A stretch of 64,000 nucleotides of DNA, taken from Aurantiacibacter odishensis. Lineage in GTDB: Bacteria; Pseudomonadota; Alphaproteobacteria; Sphingomonadales; Sphingomonadaceae. Each line of letters starts with the position of its first letter. Within the stretch, counting starts at the first letter, position 1. Location of the stretch: contig NZ_QYOS01000019.1 of the NCBI RefSeq assembly GCF_003605195.1, positions 163,477-227,476 on the forward strand, read 5' to 3'. This document shows, one piece after another, positions 23,769 through 32,967 of this stretch. A program made the translations under genes and the position numbers. The notes beneath the pieces are model-generated. The model made no database searches, was not told where the DNA came from, and was given only the letters and a program-made list of their open reading frames with translations.

Positions 23769-25364
23769 CTAGTCGCGGATCAGCGCGCGCAGCGCGGTGA
23801 GCCTGTCGGCTTCGTGCACCGGTTTGTCCCAGCGGATGCGATGAATACGCGGGAAGCGCATGGCCAGGCCGCTCTTGTGGCGCTTGCTGGAATGGACCGA
23901 ATCGAAAGCAACTTCGAACACCAGTGTCCGCTCCACTTCCCGCACCGGGCCGAAGCGGTTGAGCGTGGTCTGCCGCACCAGCTTGTCGAGCTTCTTGAGC
24001 TCGGCATCGGTGAAGCCGGAATAGGCCTTGCCCACGGGCAGCAGTTCGGCCCCCTCGTCGGGGTCCCCGTCCCAGCAACCGAAGGTGTAGTCGGAATAGA
24101 AGCTGGAGCGCTTGCCGCTGCCGCGCTGGGCATACATCAGCACGCAGTCGATCAGCAGCGGATCGCGTTTCCACTTGTACCACAGGCCCGTCTTGCGGCC
24201 CGGCACGTACTGGCTGTCGCGCCGCTTCAGCATCAGGCCCTCGATGGCATCGTTGCGCGCGCCTTCGCGGATTTGCGCGAGGTGATCGAAATCCCGCGCC
24301 TCGACCAGCTGGCTGAGATCGAAGTGGCTTTCCGGCAATACCGGCACCAGTTTTTCGAGGCGCCGGCGTCTCGCTTCCCACGGCAGGCTGCGCAGGTCTT
24401 CGCCTTCCAGCATCAGCACGTCGTATAGGCGCACGAAGGCGGGGCTTTCGCTCAGCATCTTCTTGCTCACCGTCTTGCGCCCAAGCCTCTGTTGCAGTGC
24501 GTTGAAACTGGCCGCACCGCCCGCTTCGCCGCCCTGGTGGGCTCCGCGCACCAGCAATTCGCCGTCGAGGACTGCGGGCACATCGAGCGCGTCGACCATT
24601 TCCGGGAAAGTCGCGCTGATATCGTCGCCGCTGCGCGAATAGACGCGTGTCTCTCCCGCGACGTGTACCAATTGCACACGGATGCCGTCCCATTTCCATT
24701 CCGCTGCGTAGTCGGCGAGATCGACTACCGTTTCCTCCAGCGGATGGGCCAGCATGAAAGGGCGGAACAGCGGCAGGTTCTCGGTATCGGGCGGATCGGC
24801 GCCCTCCGCGCCCCAGGCGAACAGGTCGGCATAAGGCGGCTCCAGCGCGTGCCAGTATTCCTCCACGTCATCCACCGGCACGTCGAAAGCCTGCGCGAAG
24901 GCGACTTTGGCGAGGCGGCTGGAAACACCAACGCGCATCCCGCCCGTCGCCAGCTTGAGCAGGGCGTACCGACCGGCGGAGTCGAGCCTGTCGAGCAGGC
25001 GCGGAAGCTCGGTCATCACCGTTGCGCGGGTCATTCCGTCCAGCGTATTAACGGCTTCGCTGACCGTGGGGGGCGGCCCTGCTTCACCCAGCGCTTCGGG
25101 CCAGAGTAACGCGGCGGTTTCGGCCGTGTCGCCCACGAAATCGCGGCTGAGGCTCCACAGCACCGGGTCGACCCGCTCTTTAAGAAGGCCGCGGATGGTG
25201 GAGCTTTTCACCGCCTTGAAATCGAGACCATCGGTCAGCGCCGCCAGCGCCCAGCCACGATCGGGATCGGGGGTTTCGCGCAGGTATTCCGCGATCAGGC
25301 GCAACTTCTCGTTGCGGCTGCGCGTGTAGATCAGCGCGTCGATAAGGGCGGCGAACTTCTCCAC
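23769..25364 (-). CDS. ATP-dependent DNA ligase (ligase-associated DNA repair type)
   Basis: A 531-residue ATP-dependent ligase. The N-terminal DNA-binding domain covers about 1-200; the adenylated lysine is K224 in AEWKWDGIRV (motif I KxDGxR); later motifs include DGELLV (motif III), EGLMLKRRDS (motif IV), and WYKWKRD (motif V). The OB domain closes the protein. Start codon is GTG at 25364. It lies 2 nt after the stop of the exonuclease gene, so both are one operon. This type is family TIGR04120 of a four-gene repair group; the other two members are not here. Confidence 0.92.
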   Translation of the reverse strand: MEKFAALIDALIYTRSRNEKLRLIAEYLRETPDPDRGWALAALTDGLDFKAVKSSTIRGLLKERVDPVLWSLSRDFVGDTAETAALLWPEALGEAGPPPTVSEAVNTLDGMTRATVMTELPRLLDRLDSAGRYALLKLATGGMRVGVSSRLAKVAFAQAFDVPVDDVEEYWHALEPPYADLFAWGAEGADPPDTENLPLFRPFMLAHPLEETVVDLADYAAEWKWDGIRVQLVHVAGETRVYSRSGDDISATFPEMVDALDVPAVLDGELLVRGAHQGGEAGGAASFNALQQRLGRKTVSKKMLSESPAFVRLYDVLMLEGEDLRSLPWEARRRRLEKLVPVLPESHFDLSQLVEARDFDHLAQIREGARNDAIEGLMLKRRDSQYVPGRKTGLWYKWKRDPLLIDCVLMYAQRGSGKRSSFYSDYTFGCWDGDPDEGAELLPVGKAYSGFTDAELKKLDKLVRQTTLNRFGPVREVERTLVFEVAFDSVHSSKRHKSGLAMRFPRIHRIRWDKPVHEADRLTALRALIRD

Positions 25365-25366
25365 CG

Positions 25367-26371
25367 CTAGTCGTCCTCATCCTCGTAGCCGACCAGTGCC
25401 AGGGCGCGGGCGCGGCGCTGGTGGAGCTGGTGCCAGCGCAACAACGCTTCCTCTCGCCCGTGCGTGATCCACGTCTCGTGCGGGTTCACTTCCTCGATAG
25501 TGCGCGTCAGCTCGTTCCAGTCGGCATGGTCGGAAATCACCAGCGGCAGTTCAACATTGCGTTGCCGTGCCCGCTGGCGAACGCGCATCCACCCGCTGGC
25601 CATGGCGGTGATCGGGTCGGGCAGGCGACGGCTCCATCGGTCATTCAGAGCCGACGGCGGACAGACGACGATTGACCCGCGCATATCGTCCTTCTCGTGA
25701 TCGGACACGAGCCGCAATTCGCCAAGGTCGACGCCGAATTCCTCGTAGAGACGGCACATTTTCTCCATCGCCCCGTGCAGGTAGATCGGCTGTTTGTGTC
25801 CGGCCGCGCGCAGTTCCGCGATCACGCGCTGCGCCTTGCCCAGGGCATAGGCGCCGACGAGTACGCAGCTATCGGGGTGGGCTTCCAGTCGGCCGAGCAG
25901 CTTGGCCATCTCGTCCTCGATCGGCGGATGGGTGAACAGCGGCAGGCCGAACGTCGCCTCGGTGATAAAGATGTCGCACGAGGTCACCTGAAAAGGCGGG
26001 CAGGTGGGATCGGCGCGGCGCTTGTAATCGCCGGTAATCACTACGCGCTCGCCTGCGTGTTCCAGCAGGATCTGCGCGCTACCCAGCACGTGGCCGGCAG
26101 GAATATACGTGGCATCGACGCCGCCCTTGAGCCGGATCGTCTCGCCATATTCGACCGGGGTCGCACCTTCGCGCGTGGCGTAGCGCAGTTCCATGATCGC
26201 CAGCGTTTCCGGCGTGGCGACGGTTGTGCCGTGGCCGCCGCGCGCGTGGTCGGCATGGCCATGGGTGACGAGTGCGGTGTCGACCGCCCTTGAGGGGTCG
26301 ATCCAGACATCGGCAGGCACGATGTGAACACCGTGCGGCTCGGGCCGGATCCAAGAGAAAGGTGCTGCCAT
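25367..26371 (-). CDS. Ligase-associated DNA exonuclease (metallo-beta-lactamase/beta-CASP type)
   Basis: A 334-residue MBL-fold nuclease annotated in this setting as a ligase-associated exonuclease (TIGR04122). The metal motif is THGHADHARGG (HxHxDH) near residues 36-46, followed by AGHVLGSAQI and ITGDYKRRADP; the beta-CASP part includes ALGKAQRVI and the late SDHADWNEL. It precedes and is coupled to the ATP-dependent ligase gene, consistent with processing ends before sealing. Confidence 0.9.
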   Translation of the reverse strand: MAAPFSWIRPEPHGVHIVPADVWIDPSRAVDTALVTHGHADHARGGHGTTVATPETLAIMELRYATREGATPVEYGETIRLKGGVDATYIPAGHVLGSAQILLEHAGERVVITGDYKRRADPTCPPFQVTSCDIFITEATFGLPLFTHPPIEDEMAKLLGRLEAHPDSCVLVGAYALGKAQRVIAELRAAGHKQPIYLHGAMEKMCRLYEEFGVDLGELRLVSDHEKDDMRGSIVVCPPSALNDRWSRRLPDPITAMASGWMRVRQRARQRNVELPLVISDHADWNELTRTIEEVNPHETWITHGREEALLRWHQLHQRRARALALVGYEDEDD

Positions 26372-26380
26372 TGCCCCTTA

Positions 26381-26399
26381 GAAAGTTGCGCCGCGCGAC
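26381..26399 (-). repeat. Copy of the recurring GTCGCGCGGCGCAACTTTC element
   Basis: On the minus strand GTCGCGCGGCGCAACTTTC sits between the M1 peptidase stop and the exonuclease start. It forms an imperfect 6-bp hairpin (one mismatch) followed by TTTC, so it may be a weak terminator for the M1 gene. It is near-identical to 6305-6323 and 23725-23743. Confidence 0.5.
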
Positions 26400-26411
26400 A
26401 TTCGTTCCGGG

Positions 26412-28118
26412 CTAGTCGCCTGTTTCCCGGTTCTGCCAGGCATCGACGGCGGCATCGTATTTAAGGATGCGGTTGTCGGGATCGGGGAGGAAATGTGCCT
26501 CGGCGCTGGGGAGGGTGATCTCGCCACGCCCGCCTGCCATCATCAGCGTGCGATTGCTGCTGCCTACGCGCACCTCCAGCGGCATTTCGAATGGCAGGTC
26601 CGAAGGGGTTATCCATTCGAAGGATACCATTGCGCCGTCCTGCCGTATGTCGAGCCGGGGCAGGTCTGCCTCGTAGAAGTAGGCATCGAAGAACCAGCGA
26701 AGGTCTTCAGCGGTGATGTCTTCAAGGATCGCGCGGAAATCGTCGGTTGTGCGTGTCAGCGGACGAATTTCTCCGGACACAGGGTTGCTCGTGCCATAGG
26801 TAAGGCGGGTGATGGCAGGAAAAAGGGCTTCGTCGCCGACGAGGTAGCGCAGCGTGTGCATGATCCACGAGCCCTTGAAGTAGATATCGTCGCCCCACAT
26901 CGCTTCGCGGTCGCTGTAGTCAGGCAATTCGCCTTCGGGCGGCACCAGCGGCACCCGGCTCCACACCCGCTGGCGCAGCTTCCACATTTCCGCATCGTAG
27001 AACATCCGGCCACGTGCGTGTTCGAGATAAAGCGGCTGGGTCCAGGTGGTGATCCCCTCGGCCAGCCACATGTGGTTGACCGTGGCGTTGCGAAGCTGGT
27101 TGGCGAACCATTCGTGTGCGAACTCGTGCTGGAGCAGCCAGTCATGGCCGTAGGCTTCAGGCCGGAAGCCGTTACCGTAGGCGTTGATGGTCTGGTGCTC
27201 CATGCCGAGGTGCGGGGTCTCGGCGACGCCCGCCTTCTCGTCACCGAAGGGATAGGGGCCGAACGTCGCTTCCATGAAGGCGATCTGCTCGGCCATTTCG
27301 CCAAGCAGACGCTGTGCGCCCTCGGCTTTGCCCGGCAAGTGCCAGAAGGCGAGCGGGATCGTGTTGCCGTAGCTACTGCGATAGTCGCGCCGCGCAACTT
27401 CGTAAGGGCCGATCTGCAATGCGATGCCGTAATTGCTCGGGTCGCGCGCCTGCCACTGGAAGGTGGTGGTGCCGTTGCCGTTGTCATACGTGCCGATCTG
27501 GCGACCGTTCCCTGCTGCTACCAACCCATCCGGCACCGTTACCATCAGGTCCAGCGTGTCGATCCGGTGGGACGAGTGATCGATGCACGGCCACATGAGG
27601 TCGCACCCCTCGCCCTGCACAGCGGTAGCGATCCAGGGTTGACCGTCCTCGGTCTGCGACCACACGAAACCACCCTCCCACGGCGGGTTGATCGCTTCGT
27701 GCGGAACGCCAGAGTAATCGATCCAGACCATCACCGGCTCGTTCGCAAAGGCAGGCTTCGGCAACGTGATCGTCAGCAGGCCATCGGGATTGCCCCAGTC
27801 ACTGCTCGCAATCTCGACGCTGTCGATTTCCACGCGGCTCACGATGAAGCGCGGATCAAGATCGAATTGCAGTTCGGACAGATCGGCCTGGGGAACGACG
27901 CTGTAAAACCCCGTTCCCTCGATGCGCTTTTGTGAAGGATGCACGGCAATCGAAAGCGAGACATGCTCGATCTGCATCGCGCCGCGCGAACCTTCCAGCG
28001 GCAAGTCGCTCTGGGCGGTGCGCTCGGCCAATGGTGGCGGATTGCCCTGCGCCCAAACGGAAGCGGCGGGAGCCAGAGCCCCCGCCGCCACTATCGCGAT
28101 TGCGGATTTCAGCTTCAT
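26412..28118 (-). CDS. M1 family zinc aminopeptidase, exported
   Basis: A 568-residue metallopeptidase with a signal peptide (MKLKSAIAIVAAGALAPAAS, cleavage near VWAQG). The zinc motif HEFAH (331-335) is followed by the third ligand E354 at the standard distance, with the assisting Glu332. The length is that of the short, two- to three-domain bacterial M1 enzymes. It probably trims peptides in the periplasm. The GxMEN exopeptidase motif is only approximate here (GMEHQTIN). Confidence 0.9.
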   Translation of the reverse strand: MKLKSAIAIVAAGALAPAASVWAQGNPPPLAERTAQSDLPLEGSRGAMQIEHVSLSIAVHPSQKRIEGTGFYSVVPQADLSELQFDLDPRFIVSRVEIDSVEIASSDWGNPDGLLTITLPKPAFANEPVMVWIDYSGVPHEAINPPWEGGFVWSQTEDGQPWIATAVQGEGCDLMWPCIDHSSHRIDTLDLMVTVPDGLVAAGNGRQIGTYDNGNGTTTFQWQARDPSNYGIALQIGPYEVARRDYRSSYGNTIPLAFWHLPGKAEGAQRLLGEMAEQIAFMEATFGPYPFGDEKAGVAETPHLGMEHQTINAYGNGFRPEAYGHDWLLQHEFAHEWFANQLRNATVNHMWLAEGITTWTQPLYLEHARGRMFYDAEMWKLRQRVWSRVPLVPPEGELPDYSDREAMWGDDIYFKGSWIMHTLRYLVGDEALFPAITRLTYGTSNPVSGEIRPLTRTTDDFRAILEDITAEDLRWFFDAYFYEADLPRLDIRQDGAMVSFEWITPSDLPFEMPLEVRVGSSNRTLMMAGGRGEITLPSAEAHFLPDPDNRILKYDAAVDAWQNRETGD

Positions 28119-28150
28119 GGCGCGAGATTACCCCGCGCCGCGCAGTCCGA

Positions 28151-30535
28151 CTAGTCCTCGGAATCCTTGCTGCCATCCTTGTCGGCGGCAGGGGTTTCCG
28201 GCTTCTTCGTGTCCGCCTTCTTCGCCGCAGCCTTGCGCTTGCGCTTCGGCTTGGTCTTGGGCGGAGCAGGCGTGAGTTCGAAAGCGAGCTTTTCGTCCTT
28301 CACGGTGACATGCACCTCGCCGCCTGCGGACAGCTTGCCGAACAGCAGTTCCTCGGCCAGCGGCTGCTTCACCTTTTCCTGGATTAGGCGCGCCATCGGG
28401 CGGGCACCCATCAGCTTGTCGTAGCCGCGCTTGCCCAGCCACTCGCGGGCATCGCCGTCGAACTGGATGTGCACGTTCTGCTCGGCCAGCTGGAGTTCCA
28501 GCTGCAGGATGAACTTGTCCACCACGCGGCTGATCGTTTCCGGGCCGAGGTAGCCGAACGGCACCACGGCATCCAGACGGTTGCGGAATTCGGGGGTGAA
28601 CATCTTCTTCACCGCCTCTTCCGATGCTTCTGTCTTCTGTCCGGCACCAAAGCCGATGCCCTGCTTGGCAGCGTCCGCCGCGCCCGCATTGGTCGTCATG
28701 ATGAGGACCACGTTGCGGAAATCGACGGTTTTGCCGTGATGGTCTGTCAGCTTGCCGTTATCCATTACCTGCAGCAGGATGTTGAACAGGTCCGGGTGCG
28801 CCTTTTCGATTTCGTCGAGCAGCAGCACGCAGTGCGGATGCTGGTCGATGGCATCGGTCAACAGGCCGCCCTGGTCGTAACCGACATAGCCCGGAGGTGC
28901 GCCGATCAGGCGAGAGACGCTGTGCCGCTCCATGTATTCCGACATGTCGAAACGCTTGAGCTCGATACCCATGATCGAGGCGAGCTGGCGCGCGACCTCG
29001 GTCTTGCCGACGCCGGTCGGGCCGGAGAACAGGAACGAGCCGATGGGCTTGTCCGCCTCGCGCAGTCCAGCGCGGCTCAGCTTCATGGCAACCGACAGGC
29101 GTTCGATCGCCTCGTCCTGGCCGTAGACGACCCGCTTCAGGTCCTTGTCGAGATTGCCGAGAGCCTTCTTGTCATCCTTCGAGACGGATTTCGGCGGGAT
29201 GCGTGCCATCGTCGCCACGACCTTTTCGATCTCCTTGGCGGTGATCGTCTTGCGGCGGCGGCTGGGCGGCACCAGCATCTGCATCGCGCCCACTTCGTCG
29301 ACCACGTCGATGGCCTTGTCGGGCAGCTTGCGGTCGTTGATGTAGCGGGCGCTCATTTCCACGGCGGTCTTCAGCGCGTCGGGCGTGTATTTGACGCCGT
29401 GATGTTCCTCGAAGGCGCTCTTCAGGCCCTTGAGGATCTTGATCGTGTCCTCGATCGTCGGCTCGTTCACGTCGATCTTCTGGAACCGGCGCAGCAGGGC
29501 ACGGTCCTTTTCGAAGTGGTTGCGAAATTCCTTGTAGGTGGTGGAGCCGATGCAGCGGATCGTGCCGCCGGAAAGCGCCGGCTTCAGCAGGTTGGAAGCG
29601 TCCATCGCCCCGCCGCTGGTGGCGCCAGCGCCGATCACCGTGTGAATTTCGTCAATGAAAAGAATGGCATCGGGCATCTTTTCGAGCTCGTTCACGACCT
29701 GCTTCAGCCGCTCCTCGAAATCGCCGCGATAGCGCGTGCCGGCCAGCAACGCGCCCATGTCGAGCGCGTAGATCACGGCAGGCTCCAGCACTTCGGGCAC
29801 GTCGCCTTCCACGATCTTGCGTGCCAGGCCTTCGGCGATGGCCGTCTTGCCCACGCCGGGATCGCCCACGTAGAGCGGGTTGTTCTTCGAACGGCGGCAA
29901 AGGATCTGAACGGTGCGGTCCACTTCCGGGCCGCGGCCGATCAGCGGGTCGACCTTGCCGTCCAGCGCCTTCTGATTGAGATTCACGCAGAACTGGTCGA
30001 GCGCGGAATCCTTCTTGTTCTTGTCGGGCTTCTCTTCGCCGCGCGCCTGCGATTCCTCCTCGCTGCCGGTGGGGGAACGATCCTCTAGCTGGCGACCACC
30101 CTTGCCGATGCCGTGGCTGATGAAGCTGACAGCGTCGAGGCGGCTCATGTCCTGCTGCTGCAGGAAATAGACGGCGTAGGAATCGCGTTCGGAGAACAGG
30201 GCAACCAGCACGTTCGCGCCGGTGACGGTGTCCTTGCCGCTGGACTGGACGTGCAGGATGGCGCGCTGGATAACCCGCTGGAACCCGGCGGTTGGCTGCG
30301 GATCGGCGTCCTCGTCAGTCTTCAGTGACTGGTATTCCTGGTCGAGATACTGGCGCACCACGCCGCCCAGCTCTTCCATGTCGACACCGCAGGCGTTCAT
30401 CACTTCGCCTGCGTCCTCATCCTCCACCAGCGCCAGCAGCAGGTGTTCGAGCGTGGCATATTCATGCGCACGGTCGATCGCGTGCTGGATCGCAGTGTGA
30501 AGGGTCTTTTCGAGGTTTTGCGCGAAACTTGGCAT
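28151..30535 (-). CDS. clpA: ATP-dependent Clp protease ATP-binding subunit ClpA
   Basis: Hexameric AAA+ unfoldase that feeds ClpP. The 794-residue protein has the N-domain (1-145), Walker A motifs GDPGVGKT and GPTGVGKT in the two AAA modules, sensor and arginine-finger regions, and the ClpP-docking IGFG loop (KQGIGFGAG). It ends in an additional Lys/Ala/Pro-rich tail of about 40 residues (KPKRKRKAAAKKADTKKP) not found in E. coli ClpA. AAGGAAG gives a good ribosome site. No clpS is seen upstream, where many alphaproteobacteria carry it. Confidence 0.96.
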   Translation of the reverse strand: MPSFAQNLEKTLHTAIQHAIDRAHEYATLEHLLLALVEDEDAGEVMNACGVDMEELGGVVRQYLDQEYQSLKTDEDADPQPTAGFQRVIQRAILHVQSSGKDTVTGANVLVALFSERDSYAVYFLQQQDMSRLDAVSFISHGIGKGGRQLEDRSPTGSEEESQARGEEKPDKNKKDSALDQFCVNLNQKALDGKVDPLIGRGPEVDRTVQILCRRSKNNPLYVGDPGVGKTAIAEGLARKIVEGDVPEVLEPAVIYALDMGALLAGTRYRGDFEERLKQVVNELEKMPDAILFIDEIHTVIGAGATSGGAMDASNLLKPALSGGTIRCIGSTTYKEFRNHFEKDRALLRRFQKIDVNEPTIEDTIKILKGLKSAFEEHHGVKYTPDALKTAVEMSARYINDRKLPDKAIDVVDEVGAMQMLVPPSRRRKTITAKEIEKVVATMARIPPKSVSKDDKKALGNLDKDLKRVVYGQDEAIERLSVAMKLSRAGLREADKPIGSFLFSGPTGVGKTEVARQLASIMGIELKRFDMSEYMERHSVSRLIGAPPGYVGYDQGGLLTDAIDQHPHCVLLLDEIEKAHPDLFNILLQVMDNGKLTDHHGKTVDFRNVVLIMTTNAGAADAAKQGIGFGAGQKTEASEEAVKKMFTPEFRNRLDAVVPFGYLGPETISRVVDKFILQLELQLAEQNVHIQFDGDAREWLGKRGYDKLMGARPMARLIQEKVKQPLAEELLFGKLSAGGEVHVTVKDEKLAFELTPAPPKTKPKRKRKAAAKKADTKKPETPAADKDGSKDSED

Positions 30536-30717
30536 GATCTTCCTTGGGCGGCCTCAGGCCATTGCGGGAACGGTTGAGAAAGGTGCGTCGGGCTTGGTGA
30601 ACATCGGCCTAACGCGGCGGGTTAACTCGCACGCGGATAGGCCTGCAAGCGGGTGTAAAAAGGATATGGTGCGCATCTGCGCGATTTCGAGGGGTACGAA
30701 GGGCCGGGTCCGGCCCA

Positions 30718-30921
30718 TCAGTCCGTCTCTCGCGGCTTGAACAGCGCGTCGGCAAACTTTCGGTGCTGGTCTGCCTTGCTGTGATGCGCCTTCACGCGCG
30801 CGATTTCCGCTTCGAGCAACTGGATACGCGCCATCAGCTCGTCCTGCGAATAGCTGTCGAGGCTTTCTCCGGCCAGCTGGCCGGCGGCGTCGGAACGCAT
30901 CCGGGGAAGGTCGTCTTCCAT
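30718..30921 (-). CDS. DUF1192 family small protein
   Basis: A 67-residue protein of the alphaproteobacterial DUF1192 family. It starts MEDDLPRMRSD and is dominated by the predicted coiled coil SQDELMARIQLLEAEIARVK (about 26-45) with a basic end. Function is unknown. It is divergent from the quinone oxidoreductase gene, an arrangement I have seen as conserved in this order, and lies 182 bp upstream of clpA. Confidence 0.8.
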   Translation of the reverse strand: MEDDLPRMRSDAAGQLAGESLDSYSQDELMARIQLLEAEIARVKAHHSKADQHRKFADALFKPRETD

Positions 30922-31016
30922 TGCAGTGCAACATCACCATACGGGCGCTTGCTGTCAATGGTGGCCATCACTAGGACTGTGCATCACACCAGGGCGTTGA
31001 ACAGGGGGGAGCCTTC

Positions 31017-32033
31017 TTGGCAGACGAATTGCCGCAAACCATGTCCGTTGTCGCGATCAGCGAACCGGGCGGGCCGGACGTGTTGCAGATCGAGTCGCGC
31101 GTTGTGCCGCAACCGGCGCAGGGCGAAGTGCTGGTGCGGGTGAGCCATGCGGGCGTGAACCGTCCCGATTGCCTGCAACGGGCAGGCTCCTATCCGCCGC
31201 CCAAAGGCGCCAGCGACCTGCCGGGGCTGGAAATCGCGGGCGAGATCGTGGCGCTTGGCGAAGGTGTCGATCCCGGCGAACTGGGCAAAAAGGTCTGCGC
31301 GCTCACGAACGGCGGCGGCTACGCCGAATACTGCATTGCCCGCCCCGAACACTGCCTGCCGGTGCCGCCGGGCCTTTCCATGGCGGAAGCCGCGGCGATC
31401 CCCGAGACGCTGTTCACCGTGTGGCACAACGTGTTCCAGCGCGGCTTTGCCCGCGACGGGGAAACCATCCTGATTCACGGCGGCACGTCGGGCATCGGCA
31501 CAATGGCGACGATGCTGGCCAAGCTGTTCGGCATGACCGTCGTCACCACCAGCGGTTCGGACGAGAAGTGCGCCGCCTCGCGCAAGGTGGGGGCGGATCT
31601 GGCGATCAATTACAAGACGCAGGATTTCGTCGAGCACGTGAAGGCCTTTACCGACAGCAAGGGCGCGGAATTGGTGCTGGACGTGGTGGCGGGCGAATAT
31701 ACCCAGCGCAACCTCGATGCGCTGGGAGAGGACGGCCGCCTCGTCGTGATCGCCGTGCTGGGCGGGCCGAAGTCCGAGATCAACGTGGCGAAGATGATGG
31801 TGCGACGTCAATCCATCACCGGCTCTACGCTCCGCGCGCGCTCCAACGTTTTCAAGGGGATGCTGGCGGACGAGCTGTTCCGCGAGGTGTGGCCGCTTGT
31901 CGAAAGTGGAGAGCTGCGGCCGGTAATGGACAAGACCTATCCACTTGCTGAAGCTGCCGAGGCACACCGACGCATGGAAGCGGGCGAGCATGTCGGCAAG
32001 ATCGTGCTCGACGTGGCCGGGGCCGCGAACTGA
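31017..32033 (+). CDS. NAD(P)H-quinone oxidoreductase, PIG3 family
   Basis: A 338-residue zinc-independent medium-chain dehydrogenase/reductase. It has the GroES-like N-terminus (VSHAGVNRPDCLQRAGSYPP) and the cofactor-binding motif HGGTSGIGTMA (about 160). The start is TTG at 31017, with AGGGGGGA 6 nt upstream; ATG 31041 is an alternative eight residues in. PIG3 relatives reduce quinones with NADPH. Its stop overlaps the next start by 1 nt. Confidence 0.88.
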   Translation: MADELPQTMSVVAISEPGGPDVLQIESRVVPQPAQGEVLVRVSHAGVNRPDCLQRAGSYPPPKGASDLPGLEIAGEIVALGEGVDPGELGKKVCALTNGGGYAEYCIARPEHCLPVPPGLSMAEAAAIPETLFTVWHNVFQRGFARDGETILIHGGTSGIGTMATMLAKLFGMTVVTTSGSDEKCAASRKVGADLAINYKTQDFVEHVKAFTDSKGAELVLDVVAGEYTQRNLDALGEDGRLVVIAVLGGPKSEINVAKMMVRRQSITGSTLRARSNVFKGMLADELFREVWPLVESGELRPVMDKTYPLAEAAEAHRRMEAGEHVGKIVLDVAGAAN

Positions 32034-32938
32034 TGGCTAATTCGATGTCTTCTGCTGTGCATACGCGCGACGAACTCTGCGCCCACATGGATACCTTTCT
32101 CGGTGCGCTGGCGGCGCGCGACGTATCGCAGGTGCCTTGGGCCGAGCACGTCGTCTTCACTGAGAACAACGTCCAGCTGGCTGTAGGTGACGGCATCTGG
32201 AGCACGGCGACCGCCATTCCGCGCGACTACGACCTGAAGGCCGCAGACCCGGCGACCGGCCAGGTGAACTGGTTCGGCTTCGTCACCGAAGGGCCGGACA
32301 CCGCCGTAATGGGCCTGCGACTGAAAATCGAGGCAGGACGCGTCGCCGAGGCAGAGGCAATCATCTGCCGCCCTCACGAGCTTGGGCCGTTCCCCGTGAT
32401 CGACCTCGATCGCCGCCCGCGCGAAAGCCTCCTCGCCGATGTGCCGCCCGACCAGCGCACCGCGCGTGAGCGGATGATCGCGCTCGCCAACGGCTATTTC
32501 GATACGCTGCAACTGAACGACGGCAAACTCTTCACCCATTTCACCGACGACTGCGACCGGATTGAGAACGGCCTGCAAACGACGAACGTGGAGATCGAAG
32601 GCTATCCGATCGCAGCGATGGGCACGGCGGACCAGTTCCGCCTGGGGCAGTACAAGTACGACGACCGCCTGCGCGACCGTCGCTTCCCGCTGGTGGACGA
32701 GCAGAAGGGCCTGGTGATCGCCGCCGGTTTCATCGATCATTCGGGCCGCATGACCGAAGTGATCTGGACCGACGGCAGCACGCACGATTCCATCTTTCAT
32801 TTCCCGCATAGCTTCGCCCTGCTGGAAATGTTCAAGATCGTGGACGGTAAGATCGCCGACGTGGAAGCGGTGTTCATCACCGTTCCCTACAACATGCCTT
32901 CGCCGTGGATCGCGCCACAGCCATACGTTGTGCGCTGA
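32033..32938 (+). CDS. Uncharacterised protein with two SnoaL/NTF2-like regions
   Basis: A 301-residue soluble protein with no signal peptide that I cannot assign to a named function. An N-terminal and a C-terminal half both look like NTF2-like cone domains: the second runs RERMIALANGYFDTLQLNDG then FTDDCDRIENG and ends FKIVDGKIADVEAVF. No catalytic motif is obvious. It is translationally coupled (1-nt overlap) to the quinone oxidoreductase, so a role in the same oxidative or small-molecule pathway is possible. Confidence 0.6.
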   Translation: MANSMSSAVHTRDELCAHMDTFLGALAARDVSQVPWAEHVVFTENNVQLAVGDGIWSTATAIPRDYDLKAADPATGQVNWFGFVTEGPDTAVMGLRLKIEAGRVAEAEAIICRPHELGPFPVIDLDRRPRESLLADVPPDQRTARERMIALANGYFDTLQLNDGKLFTHFTDDCDRIENGLQTTNVEIEGYPIAAMGTADQFRLGQYKYDDRLRDRRFPLVDEQKGLVIAAGFIDHSGRMTEVIWTDGSTHDSIFHFPHSFALLEMFKIVDGKIADVEAVFITVPYNMPSPWIAPQPYVVR

Positions 32939-32967
32939 TCAGCGTGCGCTGACTCGAAAGCGTCACA

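Noticed and set aside
28469..30088. 539-codon plus-strand frame opposite clpA
   Set aside because: It is antisense to a complete ClpA; its composition (His/Gln/Arg/Val rich) is that of a shadow frame.
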